This document shows positions 34,419 through 42,975 of a DNA stretch of 48,984 nt, in pieces. The stretch lies in the NCBI RefSeq assembly GCF_000379985.1, contig NZ_KB904067.1, forward strand, positions 164 to 49,147. The letters are read 5' to 3'. How positions within the stretch are numbered: the first letter of the stretch is position 1; the number at the start of each line of letters is the position of its first letter. A program made the translations under genes and the position numbers. The DNA is from Streptococcus caballi DSM 19004 (lineage in GTDB: Bacteria; Bacillota; Bacilli; Lactobacillales; Streptococcaceae). The notes below the pieces were generated by a model. The model was given only the letters and a program-made list of their open reading frames with translations. It was not told the DNA's origin and did no database searches.

Positions 34419-35126
34419 TTAATCTGCAAGCTTTATTTCTGGGATATTTTTGCGAATCATCAAAAGTCCGTCGCCAAGAGGGACTAGTGTCGCTGTTAAG
34501 TTGGGATGTTTTAAGGTTGCATCAAATAAGCGCTGCAGTCCACGGTAGATGGTGCGTTGACCACGTCGCACCTCCTCGATTGGCCGAGCGATGTCACCAC
34601 CCTGAAAGACATCGTCCAGAACAACTACACCTCCCACTGCCAAACGTTCTAGAACCTCTGGCAAGAAAACAATATACTTGGACTTGGCCGAATCCATAAA
34701 GACAAAATCGTAAGTCTCTTTTAGTCTTGACAGGATATCTGCTGCATCCCCCTCTAGAAGCCTAATCTGATTGCGACTGTCATATTTGGCAAAATTCTCC
34801 TTCGCAAACCCAATCATTTCTTCATTTCGGTCAATGGTTGTGATTTTTGACTGAGGAGCATTTTCCGCCATCAAAAGGGCTGAAAAGCCGATAGCTGTCC
34901 CTATTTCTAAGATTTTTTTAGGCTGCATGGTCTGCATGAGAAAACGGAAATAGGCCACCGTTTCCTGTGGAATAATGGGAATGTTTTCACGATGGGCAAA
35001 AGCTTCAAGCTCTGCTAAGTAGCCTTCGTTCCCTTTCTGACGCGTGCGCATGTAGCGAACCACTTCCTCCTTGACAACAGGCCTGCGCATGTTGTGGTTA
35101 GCATTTTTACTATATGATTGAACCAT
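34419..35126 (-). CDS. class I SAM-dependent O-methyltransferase (YrrM/TrmR-like)
   Basis: 235 residues of the O-methyltransferase family 3 (COMT-like). The SAM site is ILEIGTAIGFSALLMAENAP (about residues 70-90), with ITTIDRNEEMI and the metal-site Asp in FVFMDSAKSKY; VVLDDVFQGG supplies further acidic ligands. The B. subtilis relative YrrM (TrmR) methylates 5-hydroxyuridine in the wobble position of tRNA. That role is likely but not provable here. It precedes prsA in a conserved streptococcal order. A TGCTATAAT extended -10 lies near 35161. Confidence 0.87.
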   Translation of the reverse strand: MVQSYSKNANHNMRRPVVKEEVVRYMRTRQKGNEGYLAELEAFAHRENIPIIPQETVAYFRFLMQTMQPKKILEIGTAIGFSALLMAENAPQSKITTIDRNEEMIGFAKENFAKYDSRNQIRLLEGDAADILSRLKETYDFVFMDSAKSKYIVFLPEVLERLAVGGVVVLDDVFQGGDIARPIEEVRRGQRTIYRGLQRLFDATLKHPNLTATLVPLGDGLLMIRKNIPEIKLAD

Positions 35127-35393
35127 AATTTCACTTTCTATCTGATAGTTAACTACTCTATTATAGCAAATTTTCGGAAAGGGTAATAGCTGTGTGGTGA
35201 CCTCCCCAGCTCATCTTAGCCATTTACAAAATCAGACTGGGCATGCTATCTGTCCAAAAATGCTAAAAAAGACTAGTGCATGTTGACTTTTCCGAATCTT
35301 TTAGAAGAGCAATCCAAAAGTCGGCTGGCTTCTCCGCAGCCCGAGGAAGGTAGTTTAGACATCAATTGACTTTCTTCTAAAAAATGAAAAGCT
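35127..35393. other. intergenic region between HAD and methyltransferase genes
   Basis: Apart from the extended -10 of the methyltransferase gene (ATTATA near 35159-35164 on plus) I see no gene or strong structure. The local composition (GGCTGGCTTCTCCGCAGCCC, about 35322-35341) is more GC-rich than typical spacer, so a gene relic is possible, but none is recognisable. Confidence 0.4.
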
Positions 35394-35413
35394 AGGCTAA
35401 TCACAGTCAGCCT
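35394..35413 (-). terminator. hairpin after the HAD gene
   Basis: AGGCTGA/TTAGCCT stem (35394-35400 with 35407-35413) followed on the minus strand by a T-rich stretch (AGCTTTTCATTTTTT), 20 nt after the stop. Confidence 0.6.
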
Positions 35414-35432
35414 CTCAGAAATTTCTAAATGA

Positions 35433-36059
35433 TTACAATATCCCGTCTGTTACCAAGTCAACCAAATCAGACAGGTCATCAATCTTACGGTTGATGGCTG
35501 AGCTCGGCTGGTGAAGGTTGATGGACTGGATACAGGAATTTTCAGCTACTTCTACGTCTAGCTTGCGATCCCCAATATAGTAGGTTTGCGCTTTATCCAG
35601 CCCGTACCTAGTCATCAGATAGTCCACGCCCTCAGGGTGCGGTTTTCTGGCAAAGCCATTGGCGCTAGTAATGACCTCGGTAAAAAAATGATCAATGCCC
35701 AAACGTGCAAGGACCGCCTCAGTCGTTGCTCCTTTATGGGTGTAGATAAAATGTTGGATACCCTTTTCCTTGGTCAATTGCAGAGCTTCTTTAGCATGAG
35801 GCATAAGGTAAATCATGTTGTCGCGTGCTTCCTGCTCACGATTGAAAAAACGCAGCAATTCTTCAAAAGGTAAATCATGCTCAGCCGCAAGCTTCCTCAA
35901 GAGGCTCCCGACTGACTCCTTGATGATAAAATCAAAGACAAACTCCTTATCAAGCGGCAAATCATAAGCCTTGTAAAGTAGAGTTAGCACCTGATGAATG
36001 GCCTCGTAAGACTCCACTAAGGTGCCATCAAAATCCCAAATAAATGTCGTTTGTCCCAT
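35433..36059 (-). CDS. HAD-superfamily phosphatase (phosphoglycolate phosphatase-like)
   Basis: About 208 residues. Motif I is FIWDFDGTLVES (nucleophile Asp9, acid Asp11), motif II is the Thr of FIYTHKG, motif III the Lys in RKPHPEG and motif IV YYIGDRKLDVE. A C1-type alpha-helical cap fills about residues 20-80. It probably hydrolyses a small phosphorylated metabolite in the cytosol; the substrate is unknown. The frame extends to 36095, but AAGGAGAACTT sits directly before the ATG at 36059, and the protein then starts in the usual way just ahead of motif I. Confidence 0.87.
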   Translation of the reverse strand: MGQTTFIWDFDGTLVESYEAIHQVLTLLYKAYDLPLDKEFVFDFIIKESVGSLLRKLAAEHDLPFEELLRFFNREQEARDNMIYLMPHAKEALQLTKEKGIQHFIYTHKGATTEAVLARLGIDHFFTEVITSANGFARKPHPEGVDYLMTRYGLDKAQTYYIGDRKLDVEVAENSCIQSINLHQPSSAINRKIDDLSDLVDLVTDGIL

Positions 36060-36103
36060 AAGTTCTCCTTCAAGTCTATCTAGTGTCTCACCCATTGGTA
36101 ATC

Positions 36104-36271
36104 TTAGTCTTCCGCAAAATCATCCAGTTGACCACCAGCATCTTCAACAACGCGACGATTAGCAGCATTATGTGCAACGATTAAAATCTGCTCACAAGCA
36201 ATAACAGTTAGTTGAGGTTGACCAATCATGATTGTCGGATTGGATCTTAAAGTGCTTAGAATTGTCAACAT
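36104..36271 (-). CDS. 55-codon hypothetical ORF or relic
   Basis: ATG at 36271 gives MLTILSTLRSNPTIMIGQPQ and ends in an acidic tail (GGQLDDFAED), TAA at 36104. The composition is protein-like, but there is no good Shine-Dalgarno; AAGGAAGA lies about 20 nt upstream. It sits between pepF and the HAD gene on their strand. I do not recognise it. It may be a genuine small protein or the C-terminal relic of a larger gene. Confidence 0.35.
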   Translation of the reverse strand: MLTILSTLRSNPTIMIGQPQLTVIACEQILIVAHNAANRRVVEDAGGQLDDFAED

Positions 36272-36335
36272 TGGTTATCTGAAGTTCTCTAATCTTCCTT
36301 ACTGGATCCCAAGTCTTTTTTACATTATAACATAA

Positions 36336-36355
36336 AAAGACGGCTAGTCTTAGCC
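36336..36355 (-). terminator. intrinsic terminator after pepF
   Basis: GGCTA/TAGCC stem (36342-36355) followed on the minus strand by GTCTTTTTATG, 10 nt after the pepF stop. Confidence 0.65.
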
Positions 36356-36364
36356 ACCTTTATT

Positions 36365-38167
36365 TTATTGATGAATACCTTTTTCAACCAATTCTTCCAA
36401 CTCTGACAAGCGTTCTTCAAAGACTTTGAAGGCGGCATTGAGGTAGTCAGCGTTGGTCATGTCTACGCCCGCTTTGGCGATGATATTGAGGGAATAATCT
36501 GAATTACCCGCTTTTAGGTAATCCAAATATCTATCAATGTCTTCTTGAGTGCCATGAACAATCTTATTTCCCAAGTAACTAGCTGCTGCAAAACCTGTCG
36601 CGTACTGATAAACATAATAATTATAGTAAAAATGCGGGATGCGTGCCCATTCAAATTGGATTTCAGGATTGTCTTCAGCCTTTAGTCCATAGTATTTTTC
36701 ATTGAGCTGGGCGTAAAGGTTATTGAGATAATCGCTGGTCAAAACCTCACCTTTCTGGTCAGCTTCATGGATAATATGCTCAAATTCCGCAAACTGCGTC
36801 TGACGGAAAACTGTCCCCTTAAAGCCATCCAGGTAATGATTAAGAATGGCAAAACGCTGCTTGTCATCCTCAACTTCCTTGAGCAGGGTTTCTGTCATAA
36901 TATTTTCATTAGTTGTTGAAGCAATCTCAGCCAAGAAAAGGCTATAATCCCCATAGACATAAGGTTGATTTTCACGGGTAAAGGTTGAATGAAGACTGTG
37001 CCCTGTTTCATGAACCAGCGTATAGAGATTGTCCAACGTGTCCTGCCAGTTGAGCAGCATGAATGCATTTGTGTCATAAGAACCACCAGAATAAGCTCCA
37101 GAGCGTTTGCCTTTATTGACATGAACATCAATCCAACGTTCAGTGAAAGCTCGGTGTACACGGGCAGCGTAATCCTTGCCGAAGACAGCTAGGACTTCTT
37201 CTGCTTTTTTCAACGCAGCCTCATAGGTAAAGCTTATATCCGTCTGAGACAGAGGCGCATAGACATCGTACATTTTGAGATCATCCAATCCAAGAATCTT
37301 CTGACGCAACTTCATGTAACGATGAAGCAAGGGCAGATGGTCATTGACAGCTTCTAAGAGAGTATCATAAACACTTTCTGGAATAAAGTTAGCTGACATA
37401 GCAGCCTCACGCGCTGAGCTAAACTTGTGAACACGCGCATTGAAATTGTGGACTTTGACATTGGTTTGCAAGGTCTTGGCGTAGGTGTGCTGATATTGGT
37501 TATAGGTGCTGTACATGGCTTCGTAAGCTTGCTTGCGAATATCTCGATTTTTAGACTCCATTAAGCTGATAAAATTTCCATGCGACAGCTGAACCTGATT
37601 GCCTTCTTCATCGTTCACCAAGGGAAAAACAATATCTGCATTATCCAAGATTTCGAAGGTTTCTCCCGCTGCGCCGAAGATTTCCCCAGCGCCAGCCAAT
37701 AATTCTTCCTCTGCCTGTGACAAGACATGGGCTTGACGTTTAAAGATTTGCTCAAAGAAGTGGTCATATTTTAATAGAGCCGGCCTCTCAACAACCAATT
37801 GATCAAACTCTTCCTTGGACAGAGCCATGAACTCAGGCTCATAAAAAGAAAAGACTTCTGAAAACTTAGCGTAAAGTGCGGTTGCCTTGGCTTGAAATTC
37901 TTGATATTTAGCCACAGTGGTGTCTTGGTCATTCTTCATTGAAGCATAGACATAAGCCTTCTCTAATCGTCGAGATAAGTCCAACTCTAACTCCGTAATC
38001 TCAAGCAAATTTTGGCTAGATTCAATCAAGTGGCCTGCATACTGTCTAGCTGCCTCAACATCGGCACTCAAAGCCACCATTTCAGCCTCCCAAGCTTGGT
38101 CACTAGCAAAAACAGTGGTCAAATCCCATTGATACTTTTCCTCAATATGACTGCGATTATCTAACAT
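36365..38167 (-). CDS. pepF: oligoendopeptidase F (M3 family)
   Basis: A cytosolic zinc metallopeptidase of 600 residues that cleaves medium-length peptides. The zinc site is His386-Glu387-Thr-Gly-His390 in [12 protein letters not shown], with third ligand Glu414 in [11 protein letters not shown]. The helical N-terminal lobe (M3 oligopeptidase F) spans about residues 110-190. AAGGAG lies 7 nt before the ATG. It begins 15 nt after coiA, the standard streptococcal coiA-pepF order, so it may be co-transcribed during competence. The group B homologue is called PepB. Confidence 0.96.
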   Translation of the reverse strand: MLDNRSHIEEKYQWDLTTVFASDQAWEAEMVALSADVEAARQYAGHLIESSQNLLEITELELDLSRRLEKAYVYASMKNDQDTTVAKYQEFQAKATALYAKFSEVFSFYEPEFMALSKEEFDQLVVERPALLKYDHFFEQIFKRQAHVLSQAEEELLAGAGEIFGAAGETFEILDNADIVFPLVNDEEGNQVQLSHGNFISLMESKNRDIRKQAYEAMYSTYNQYQHTYAKTLQTNVKVHNFNARVHKFSSAREAAMSANFIPESVYDTLLEAVNDHLPLLHRYMKLRQKILGLDDLKMYDVYAPLSQTDISFTYEAALKKAEEVLAVFGKDYAARVHRAFTERWIDVHVNKGKRSGAYSGGSYDTNAFMLLNWQDTLDNLYTLVHETGHSLHSTFTRENQPYVYGDYSLFLAEIASTTNENIMTETLLKEVEDDKQRFAILNHYLDGFKGTVFRQTQFAEFEHIIHEADQKGEVLTSDYLNNLYAQLNEKYYGLKAEDNPEIQFEWARIPHFYYNYYVYQYATGFAAASYLGNKIVHGTQEDIDRYLDYLKAGNSDYSLNIIAKAGVDMTNADYLNAAFKVFEERLSELEELVEKGIHQ

Positions 38168-38182
38168 AAAAATCTCCTTACG

Positions 38183-39130
38183 TTATTTCTTCCTTACCAT
38201 TTTAACATAATAGGAGGGTGGATACAGTTTTTGAACAGCCCTAGCTCCCTGATCTTTATAATATTGGAAAAAGGCTCCGCTATTGCCCGATAAATCCTGC
38301 CTAATCTGGCAAAATCCCTGCTTAGCCTGTGGAGGCCTAACCTGCGGGTAAAAATCAGTCCAATCCTGCACTAACAAATTTTCACCTCTTGAATAAACTG
38401 CTTCTTGCTGACGCATCCAAAATGGGCTGCGCGCCATTAGCTGACGCTGAATGTAAGTGATGATCTGTCTATCCATTTTGACCTCATAGCTAGCCAAGCG
38501 CTGCTTCTGATAGGGTAGACGAAAGAAGGTCATGAGATCATCCGAAAACGAACAAACCTTGCTGAGATAATGAACTCTGCCATGCAAATCTTCGTAAATC
38601 AGATATTTTAGTCGCAACTGCTGCCTTTTGACATCCAGTTCCCAGAGATGAAAGCCCATATTATTAGAAAAATAGAGAAACTGCTTGTGAAGACTAGTCA
38701 GCCTCTGGCCCAGCCACAATTTCTCTCCCAAGAGCCAAATCACATGAAAACCATAGTCACGGTAGGCTTGTGTCCGCTGGCGCAGGCGCTCCTCAGAAAG
38801 TCGACTGCATTGTACCTCCAAGGCTAATTTGCCATTGACCAACAAATCCGCAATCTGCCCCAGTTGAGGCAGAACCTTTTCAATCTCAACCGTCTCACTG
38901 GGAGATAAAGATTGATAAAGCTGAGCCTTAAGCGTCAAATGCTCTGACGACTCATTCTCGCTATAAAAACGACAGTCCTTCAGACGCACATGAGCAAAGT
39001 GCGGCCGCATGACCTGACCATTTTTTAGACGGACAGGTGAGTCACAGGCAGGACAGGTAAAAAACTGCTTGGGCGGAATTTCCTCCAACAAATTCACAAG
39101 ATTACCTTGATAATCGCACGCTGTTAACAT
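38183..39130 (-). CDS. coiA: competence protein CoiA
   Basis: A late competence protein needed for transformation, acting with RecA and DprA after DNA uptake. It has 315 residues. The N-terminal part shows the zinc-ribbon-like FFTCPACDSPVRLKNG and HFAHVRLKDC, and the nuclease-like core follows with LALEVQCSRLSEERLRQR and TQAYRDYGFHVIWLLG. AGGAGG precedes the ATG. Two competence-box-like sites lie upstream (39243-39250 and 39356-39363), and a terminator-like hairpin lies between them and the gene. Confidence 0.93.
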   Translation of the reverse strand: MLTACDYQGNLVNLLEEIPPKQFFTCPACDSPVRLKNGQVMRPHFAHVRLKDCRFYSENESSEHLTLKAQLYQSLSPSETVEIEKVLPQLGQIADLLVNGKLALEVQCSRLSEERLRQRTQAYRDYGFHVIWLLGEKLWLGQRLTSLHKQFLYFSNNMGFHLWELDVKRQQLRLKYLIYEDLHGRVHYLSKVCSFSDDLMTFFRLPYQKQRLASYEVKMDRQIITYIQRQLMARSPFWMRQQEAVYSRGENLLVQDWTDFYPQVRPPQAKQGFCQIRQDLSGNSGAFFQYYKDQGARAVQKLYPPSYYVKMVRKK

Positions 39131-39143
39131 AAAAACCTCCTAA

Positions 39144-39171
39144 CAAAAAAGGGCCAGCCCTAGCCAGCCCT
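39144..39171 (-). terminator. terminator-like hairpin just before coiA
   Basis: AGGGC/GCCCT arms (39167-39171 with 39150-39154) around an inner pairing, followed by seven T on the minus strand, directly before the coiA Shine-Dalgarno. It either shields coiA from estA read-through or attenuates transcription from the competence-box promoter upstream. Confidence 0.6.
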
Positions 39172-39242
39172 CAAATGAAGCACCTCTGTCATTTATGATC
39201 CCCAAAAATAGTTAAACGGTGGTGAAGTACTTTCACTTATAC

Positions 39243-39250
39243 AATTCGAA
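39243..39250 (-). promoter_or_regulatory. weak competence (SigX) box-like site
   Basis: TTCGAATT on the minus strand, 6 of 8 matches to TACGAATA. It sits in a 27-bp segment about 74% identical to the segment around the better box at 39356. Confidence 0.3.
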
Positions 39251-39355
39251 AGACAAATAGAAAAGTTTACATTTTTCTTTCTCGAAAAGCAACTTCGGTC
39301 ATTATAATAAATGAAAGATAAGGAGACTACTAACCGAAGTGCCCTTCACTTATAT

Positions 39356-39363
39356 TATTCGCA
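39356..39363 (-). promoter_or_regulatory. competence (SigX) box, candidate coiA promoter
   Basis: TGCGAATA on the minus strand, 7 of 8 matches to the streptococcal com-box TACGAATA, preceded by a T-rich run (TTTTTTCTTTTTCC) as in known com-box promoters. It is 226 nt before the coiA ATG, a rather long leader. Confidence 0.5.
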
Positions 39364-39433
39364 GGAAAAAGAAAAAACTAGACAATCATTTTAAAATTTA
39401 TTAGTTTTCCTACTCTTCATCATCCTACAAAAT

Positions 39434-39458
39434 AAAAAAGCGATGATATTATCAACGC
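39434..39458 (-). terminator. intrinsic terminator after the esterase gene
   Basis: GCGTTGAT/ATCATCGC stem (39440-39458, one mismatch) followed by six T on the minus strand, about 10 nt after the stop. Confidence 0.75.
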
Positions 39459-39468
39459 CTTTTGATGA

Positions 39469-40221
39469 CTAAATACGGCCTTCTTCTTCCAATTTGCCAA
39501 GGAAATAAGGCATTTGCACACGCCACCATTCCCAATCATGAGCCACATCGCCGCCCCAGAAATCAAACCAAGCAGGGATTGACTTAGCAGCAAAAGCTTC
39601 TTCCAAACGCTTTGTGTCAATGATATGGGGACCTTCCCAAGCACCTTGACCAACCGCAACGATAAAACGATTTTCACGATAGCGGTCTAAGAACCAGGTA
39701 TCCTCTTGATTCCAGAGGTAATCAATTGGTGAATTGTAGTAAACAGCAGGATCACCGTAAAACTCACCTGTGAAGAAACGGGCATCATAAACACCTGACA
39801 AAGCTACTGAAACATCAAAAAGGTCTGGATGACGAAGGGCAAAATTCACAGTATGGAAGGCACCCATTGAGCAACCTGTTGCCATCATGCCACCCTGCCA
39901 ATTAGACTCATAACGAATCAGCGGTACCAATTCGTTGACAATATAACGATCGTAAGCTTCATGAGCTAAGGCCATGTCGTGACCATTCTTCCAAGTACTT
40001 AGCCAAGATTCGTTGTCATAAGAATCTGGTGTATAGAATTTGACCAATCCACGATCAATAAAATCTTGACAGGCTTCAATCATGCCAAAATCGCCATATT
40101 CATTCTGGCTGCCACCTGATGATGGGAAAACAATAATTGGTTTTCCTGCATGACCGTAAACGTTAAAATACATCTCCTGGCCAAGTTCGCCTGACCAGTG
40201 ACTTCTTCTTTCAAAATGCAT
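39469..40221 (-). CDS. esterase-D-like alpha/beta hydrolase
   Basis: A 250-residue cytosolic alpha/beta hydrolase of the putative esterase family (PF00756 type). The nucleophile elbow is GCSMGAFH (Ser about residue 118). A late HDWEWW motif offers the catalytic histidine, and acidic residues follow the beta strands. AAAGGA precedes the ATG. It begins 26 nt after the ATP-grasp gene and ends in its own terminator, so the two form an operon. The substrate is unknown; a ligase-plus-esterase pair suggests making and hydrolysing one conjugate. Confidence 0.82.
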   Translation of the reverse strand: MHFERRSHWSGELGQEMYFNVYGHAGKPIIVFPSSGGSQNEYGDFGMIEACQDFIDRGLVKFYTPDSYDNESWLSTWKNGHDMALAHEAYDRYIVNELVPLIRYESNWQGGMMATGCSMGAFHTVNFALRHPDLFDVSVALSGVYDARFFTGEFYGDPAVYYNSPIDYLWNQEDTWFLDRYRENRFIVAVGQGAWEGPHIIDTKRLEEAFAAKSIPAWFDFWGGDVAHDWEWWRVQMPYFLGKLEEEGRI

Positions 40222-40247
40222 TTTCTTTTCCTTTACTAGACTTATTT

Positions 40248-41426
40248 TTAGGCTTTTGCCTGCGCAAACTGAACAAGCTCACGCATCTCTTCCATTGTGC
40301 TTGTACGGGCTAAGATACCATTTTCACCCATAATCTTGGCAAAGACACCTGGAACAGATTGAATAGAAATAATTTTATCACCAAAGTTTGCCCAAATGTC
40401 ATCAAGGCTGTGTACATAGTGTTGGTTCGCCTTACGAGAAATGTAGACTACATTGTAAGGACGAAGAATTTCCGCTTCGAAAAGATTATCCTTGACAATA
40501 TTAGCATACTCGCGGAAAACGTCAAAATCATTAGCGTAATTCCACATATCAATGGTCAGTCCTCCTGGCGGACGGCAGTTGACTTCCAACGCCATGAGTT
40601 CTTTAGTCTTTTTCACACGGAAAAATTCAAAGTGAAAGAAACGTTCCTTGACATTAAAGGCTTTAACACAAATTTTGCCCAATTTGACCAATTCTTCTGA
40701 AATCTCGCGTGGCACATAGTAGAACATGTCGCCATCTTTTTCAACCGTATCCAGAACAGCTTCTGAATATTCCAAACTTGAGTAAAAGACGATATTACCT
40801 TCGTGGTCAGTCAAACCATCAAAGGTCACGATGTCACCATCAATAAACTCTTCCATGATGTACTCAACACCATCAGTCTTATAACCAAAGAAGTCTTCCA
40901 ATTCTTGTTTAGACTTGATTTTGTAGGTGTCTGAAGCCCCAACACCAGAATTTGGTTTGATAATCACTGGGAAACCAAGTTTTTGAGCCAAAGCACGCGC
41001 CTCATCATCAGAATGAAAAACATCACCAGCAGCTACTTTCAAACCATTGGCACGAAAAATTTCCTTCATTTGGCGTTTAGTCTTGATAGACAGCATATCC
41101 TCATTATGATAACCGAAAACATTGAAATCTGTACGCAATTTAGCATCCAATTCCAACCAGTACTCATTATGCGACTCAATGCGGTCAATGCGTCCGTATT
41201 TATGGGCAAAATAGGCCACCGCACGGTAAACTTGATCATAATCTTCCATATCGTCAACGCGATAGTACTCAGTTAAATGATCACGCAAACCTTGACTTAG
41301 CTGATCATATGGGGTATCAGCGATACCCAATGTATGAAAACCCGCTTCTGACAAACGATGAGCAAAGGTCTCAAAGTTAGCCGGAAAATGAGGGGAAATC
41401 ATCACAAAATTCATTGGTCTTGACAT
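40248..41426 (-). CDS. ATP-grasp superfamily carboxylate-amine/thiol ligase
   Basis: 392 residues. An N-terminal Rossmann-like domain (MNFVMISPHFP) precedes the ATP-grasp fold: FPVIIKPNSGVGASDTYKI is the ATP-binding lysine/glycine loop (about residues 152-170), EYIMEEFIDGDIVTFDG the adenine-contact strand, and MALEVNCRPPGG the magnesium-binding Glu/Asn pair. Enzymes of this fold join a carboxylate to an amine or thiol through an acyl-phosphate. I cannot name the substrate. GAGG precedes the ATG. It is divergent from the MBL hydrolase gene and operonic with the esterase. Confidence 0.83.
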   Translation of the reverse strand: MSRPMNFVMISPHFPANFETFAHRLSEAGFHTLGIADTPYDQLSQGLRDHLTEYYRVDDMEDYDQVYRAVAYFAHKYGRIDRIESHNEYWLELDAKLRTDFNVFGYHNEDMLSIKTKRQMKEIFRANGLKVAAGDVFHSDDEARALAQKLGFPVIIKPNSGVGASDTYKIKSKQELEDFFGYKTDGVEYIMEEFIDGDIVTFDGLTDHEGNIVFYSSLEYSEAVLDTVEKDGDMFYYVPREISEELVKLGKICVKAFNVKERFFHFEFFRVKKTKELMALEVNCRPPGGLTIDMWNYANDFDVFREYANIVKDNLFEAEILRPYNVVYISRKANQHYVHSLDDIWANFGDKIISIQSVPGVFAKIMGENGILARTSTMEEMRELVQFAQAKA

Positions 41427-41562
41427 AGTTTTTCCTCATTTCTAATCTTACTAACAGTCTATCATAAAAGAGATTATTTTACTAGCTTAATATTCTGAAA
41501 ATAACGATAAATTCTGAAAACTTATCATCTGTTAATTTTACTTTTCAAACTTTATTTTGCCT

Positions 41563-41586
41563 ATTTTTTTAAAATTTTGATACACT
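41563..41586 (+). promoter_or_regulatory. promoter of the MBL hydrolase gene, apparently leaderless
   Basis: TACACT at 41581-41586 ends exactly 6 nt before the ATG at 41593, so a transcript starting 7 nt after the -10 would begin with the start codon. The -35 (TTGCCT, 18-bp spacing, about 41557-41562) is mediocre. There is no Shine-Dalgarno at a workable distance. Confidence 0.5.
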
Positions 41587-41592
41587 AAAGGT

Positions 41593-42225
41593 ATGGAAAT
41601 CATTAAAATTCTTAATCAAATTGCACGTGAAAATACTTACTTACTTGTCAATGAGAAGGCCATTCTCCTTATTGATCCTGGTAGCAATGGCAGAGAGATT
41701 CTTGCCAAGCTGGACGAACTTGAAAAACCTGTGGCAGCAATTTTGCTGACCCACACCCACTATGACCACATCATGAGCTTAGATTTGGTGCGCCAGCATT
41801 GTGGTCATCCACCTGTTTATGTTTCTGATAAGGAAGCTTCCTGGCTCTACACACCCGTAGACAACCTTTCTGGCTTGCCACGTCACGATGACTTGGTTGA
41901 TGTGATTATGGAGCCTGCTGAGCAGACCTTTCAATACAATGAAATCTACGACATCGCCGACTTTCAATTTGAAGTCAGGCAAACACCGGGCCATTCTTGC
42001 GGGGGTGTTTCCTTCGTCTTTGCCAAGGAAGAATGTGTTATCACTGGTGACGCACTTTTCAAAGAAGCTATCGGACGAACCGACTTACCAACAGGCAATT
42101 TTGATACCTTAATTTCAAGTATCCGCCAGGAACTTTTTACCCTTCCAGGACACTTCATAGTTTACCCAGGACATGGCATGGCAACAAGCATAGGCCACGA
42201 AAAAACATTCAATCCATTCTTTTAG
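41593..42225 (+). CDS. metallo-beta-lactamase-fold hydrolase (glyoxalase II-like)
   Basis: A cytosolic 210-residue MBL-fold enzyme with the dinuclear metal motif His54-Thr-His56-Tyr-Asp58-His59 in LLTHTHYDHI, and further ligands in TPGHSCGGVSFV, CVITGDALFKEAIGRTDLP and VYPGHG. The domain matches hydroxyacylglutathione-hydrolase-like proteins (YqgX type), which probably split thioesters; the physiological substrate is unknown. The gene has no proper ribosome-binding site and its -10 abuts the start, pointing to a leaderless mRNA. The next gene starts 2 nt after its stop. Confidence 0.87.
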   Translation: MEIIKILNQIARENTYLLVNEKAILLIDPGSNGREILAKLDELEKPVAAILLTHTHYDHIMSLDLVRQHCGHPPVYVSDKEASWLYTPVDNLSGLPRHDDLVDVIMEPAEQTFQYNEIYDIADFQFEVRQTPGHSCGGVSFVFAKEECVITGDALFKEAIGRTDLPTGNFDTLISSIRQELFTLPGHFIVYPGHGMATSIGHEKTFNPFF

Positions 42226-42227
42226 AC

Positions 42228-42944
42228 ATGACTAAACTTAAAAACGTTACTAAATATTTTCTAATTGTTCTTGCGCTTCTGATAAGCTGCTCTGCTGTCG
42301 TGCTTGCTACCAAAACATATCGAGCAAGTACAAAAGCGCAAGCTATTGCTCAAAAAGCGACTGACGATAAAGATTATCTGCTCTTTAAAGCCAAGCGATA
42401 TGCAAGAGCTAATATCCTTTTTTACCAAGGCGCTCTAGTAGAAGAAGAAAGTTATGCTATTATGGCTCAAGATTTATCTGATAGTGGCTATAATGTTTAT
42501 CTCTTGAAAACACCTTTTAACCTGCCTGTATTGAGCCGGCAGAAGGCGCTTAAACTGATACAAGAAAAGCACTTAAAGCATGTCTATCTATCTGGGCACT
42601 CCTTAGGTGGGGTTATTGCTAGTTCAAATGCCAAAGTCGCTAAGAACATTGATGGCCTAATTCTACTTGCCTCCTATCCTCAAAGTAAAGACGATTTATC
42701 ACAAAAAAATCTGGCTGTCTTATCCATTACGACCAGTAAAGATAAGATTCTGAATTGGAAACACTACGACAGAGCTAAAAAGCGCTTACCCAAAAAGACA
42801 GATTACAAAAATATTCAAGGTGGTAATCATAGTGGGTTTGGTTCCTACGGACTGCAAGCTGGTGACGATGAAGCAACTATTACATCTACTGCCCAAGAAA
42901 AACAAGTTGTTGAATATATCTACACTTTTATCAGTGCAAACTAA
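42228..42944 (+). CDS. membrane-anchored alpha/beta hydrolase
   Basis: 238 residues. Residues 5-27 are an uncleaved signal anchor (YFLIVLALLISCSAVVLAT), placing the catalytic domain outside the membrane. The hydrolase has the nucleophile elbow GHSLGG (about residues 123-128), an Asp in the TSKDKI strand and a late GGNHSGF with the probable catalytic His. It resembles the alpha/beta-hydrolase family PF12695. No Shine-Dalgarno is visible before the ATG and the gap to the MBL gene is 2 nt, so it relies on reinitiation. A strong bidirectional terminator follows. Confidence 0.83.
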   Translation: MTKLKNVTKYFLIVLALLISCSAVVLATKTYRASTKAQAIAQKATDDKDYLLFKAKRYARANILFYQGALVEEESYAIMAQDLSDSGYNVYLLKTPFNLPVLSRQKALKLIQEKHLKHVYLSGHSLGGVIASSNAKVAKNIDGLILLASYPQSKDDLSQKNLAVLSITTSKDKILNWKHYDRAKKRLPKKTDYKNIQGGNHSGFGSYGLQAGDDEATITSTAQEKQVVEYIYTFISAN

Positions 42945-42972
42945 AAACTTCTGACCAAATCAGAAGTTTTTT
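42943..42972. terminator. bidirectional terminator between the hydrolase gene and ftsX
   Basis: AAAAACTTCTGA (42943-42954), CCAAA loop, TCAGAAGTTTTTT (42960-42972). It has T runs in both orientations and serves both converging genes. Confidence 0.92.
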
Positions 42973-42975
42973 CTT

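Noticed and set aside
39311..39394. 27-codon plus-strand ORF (MKDKETTNRSALHLYYSQ...) antisense to the coiA leader
   Set aside because: There is no convincing promoter or ribosome-binding site. The similarity of its middle to another stretch (HLYNSKDK) follows from the DNA duplication that carries the competence-box-like sites.
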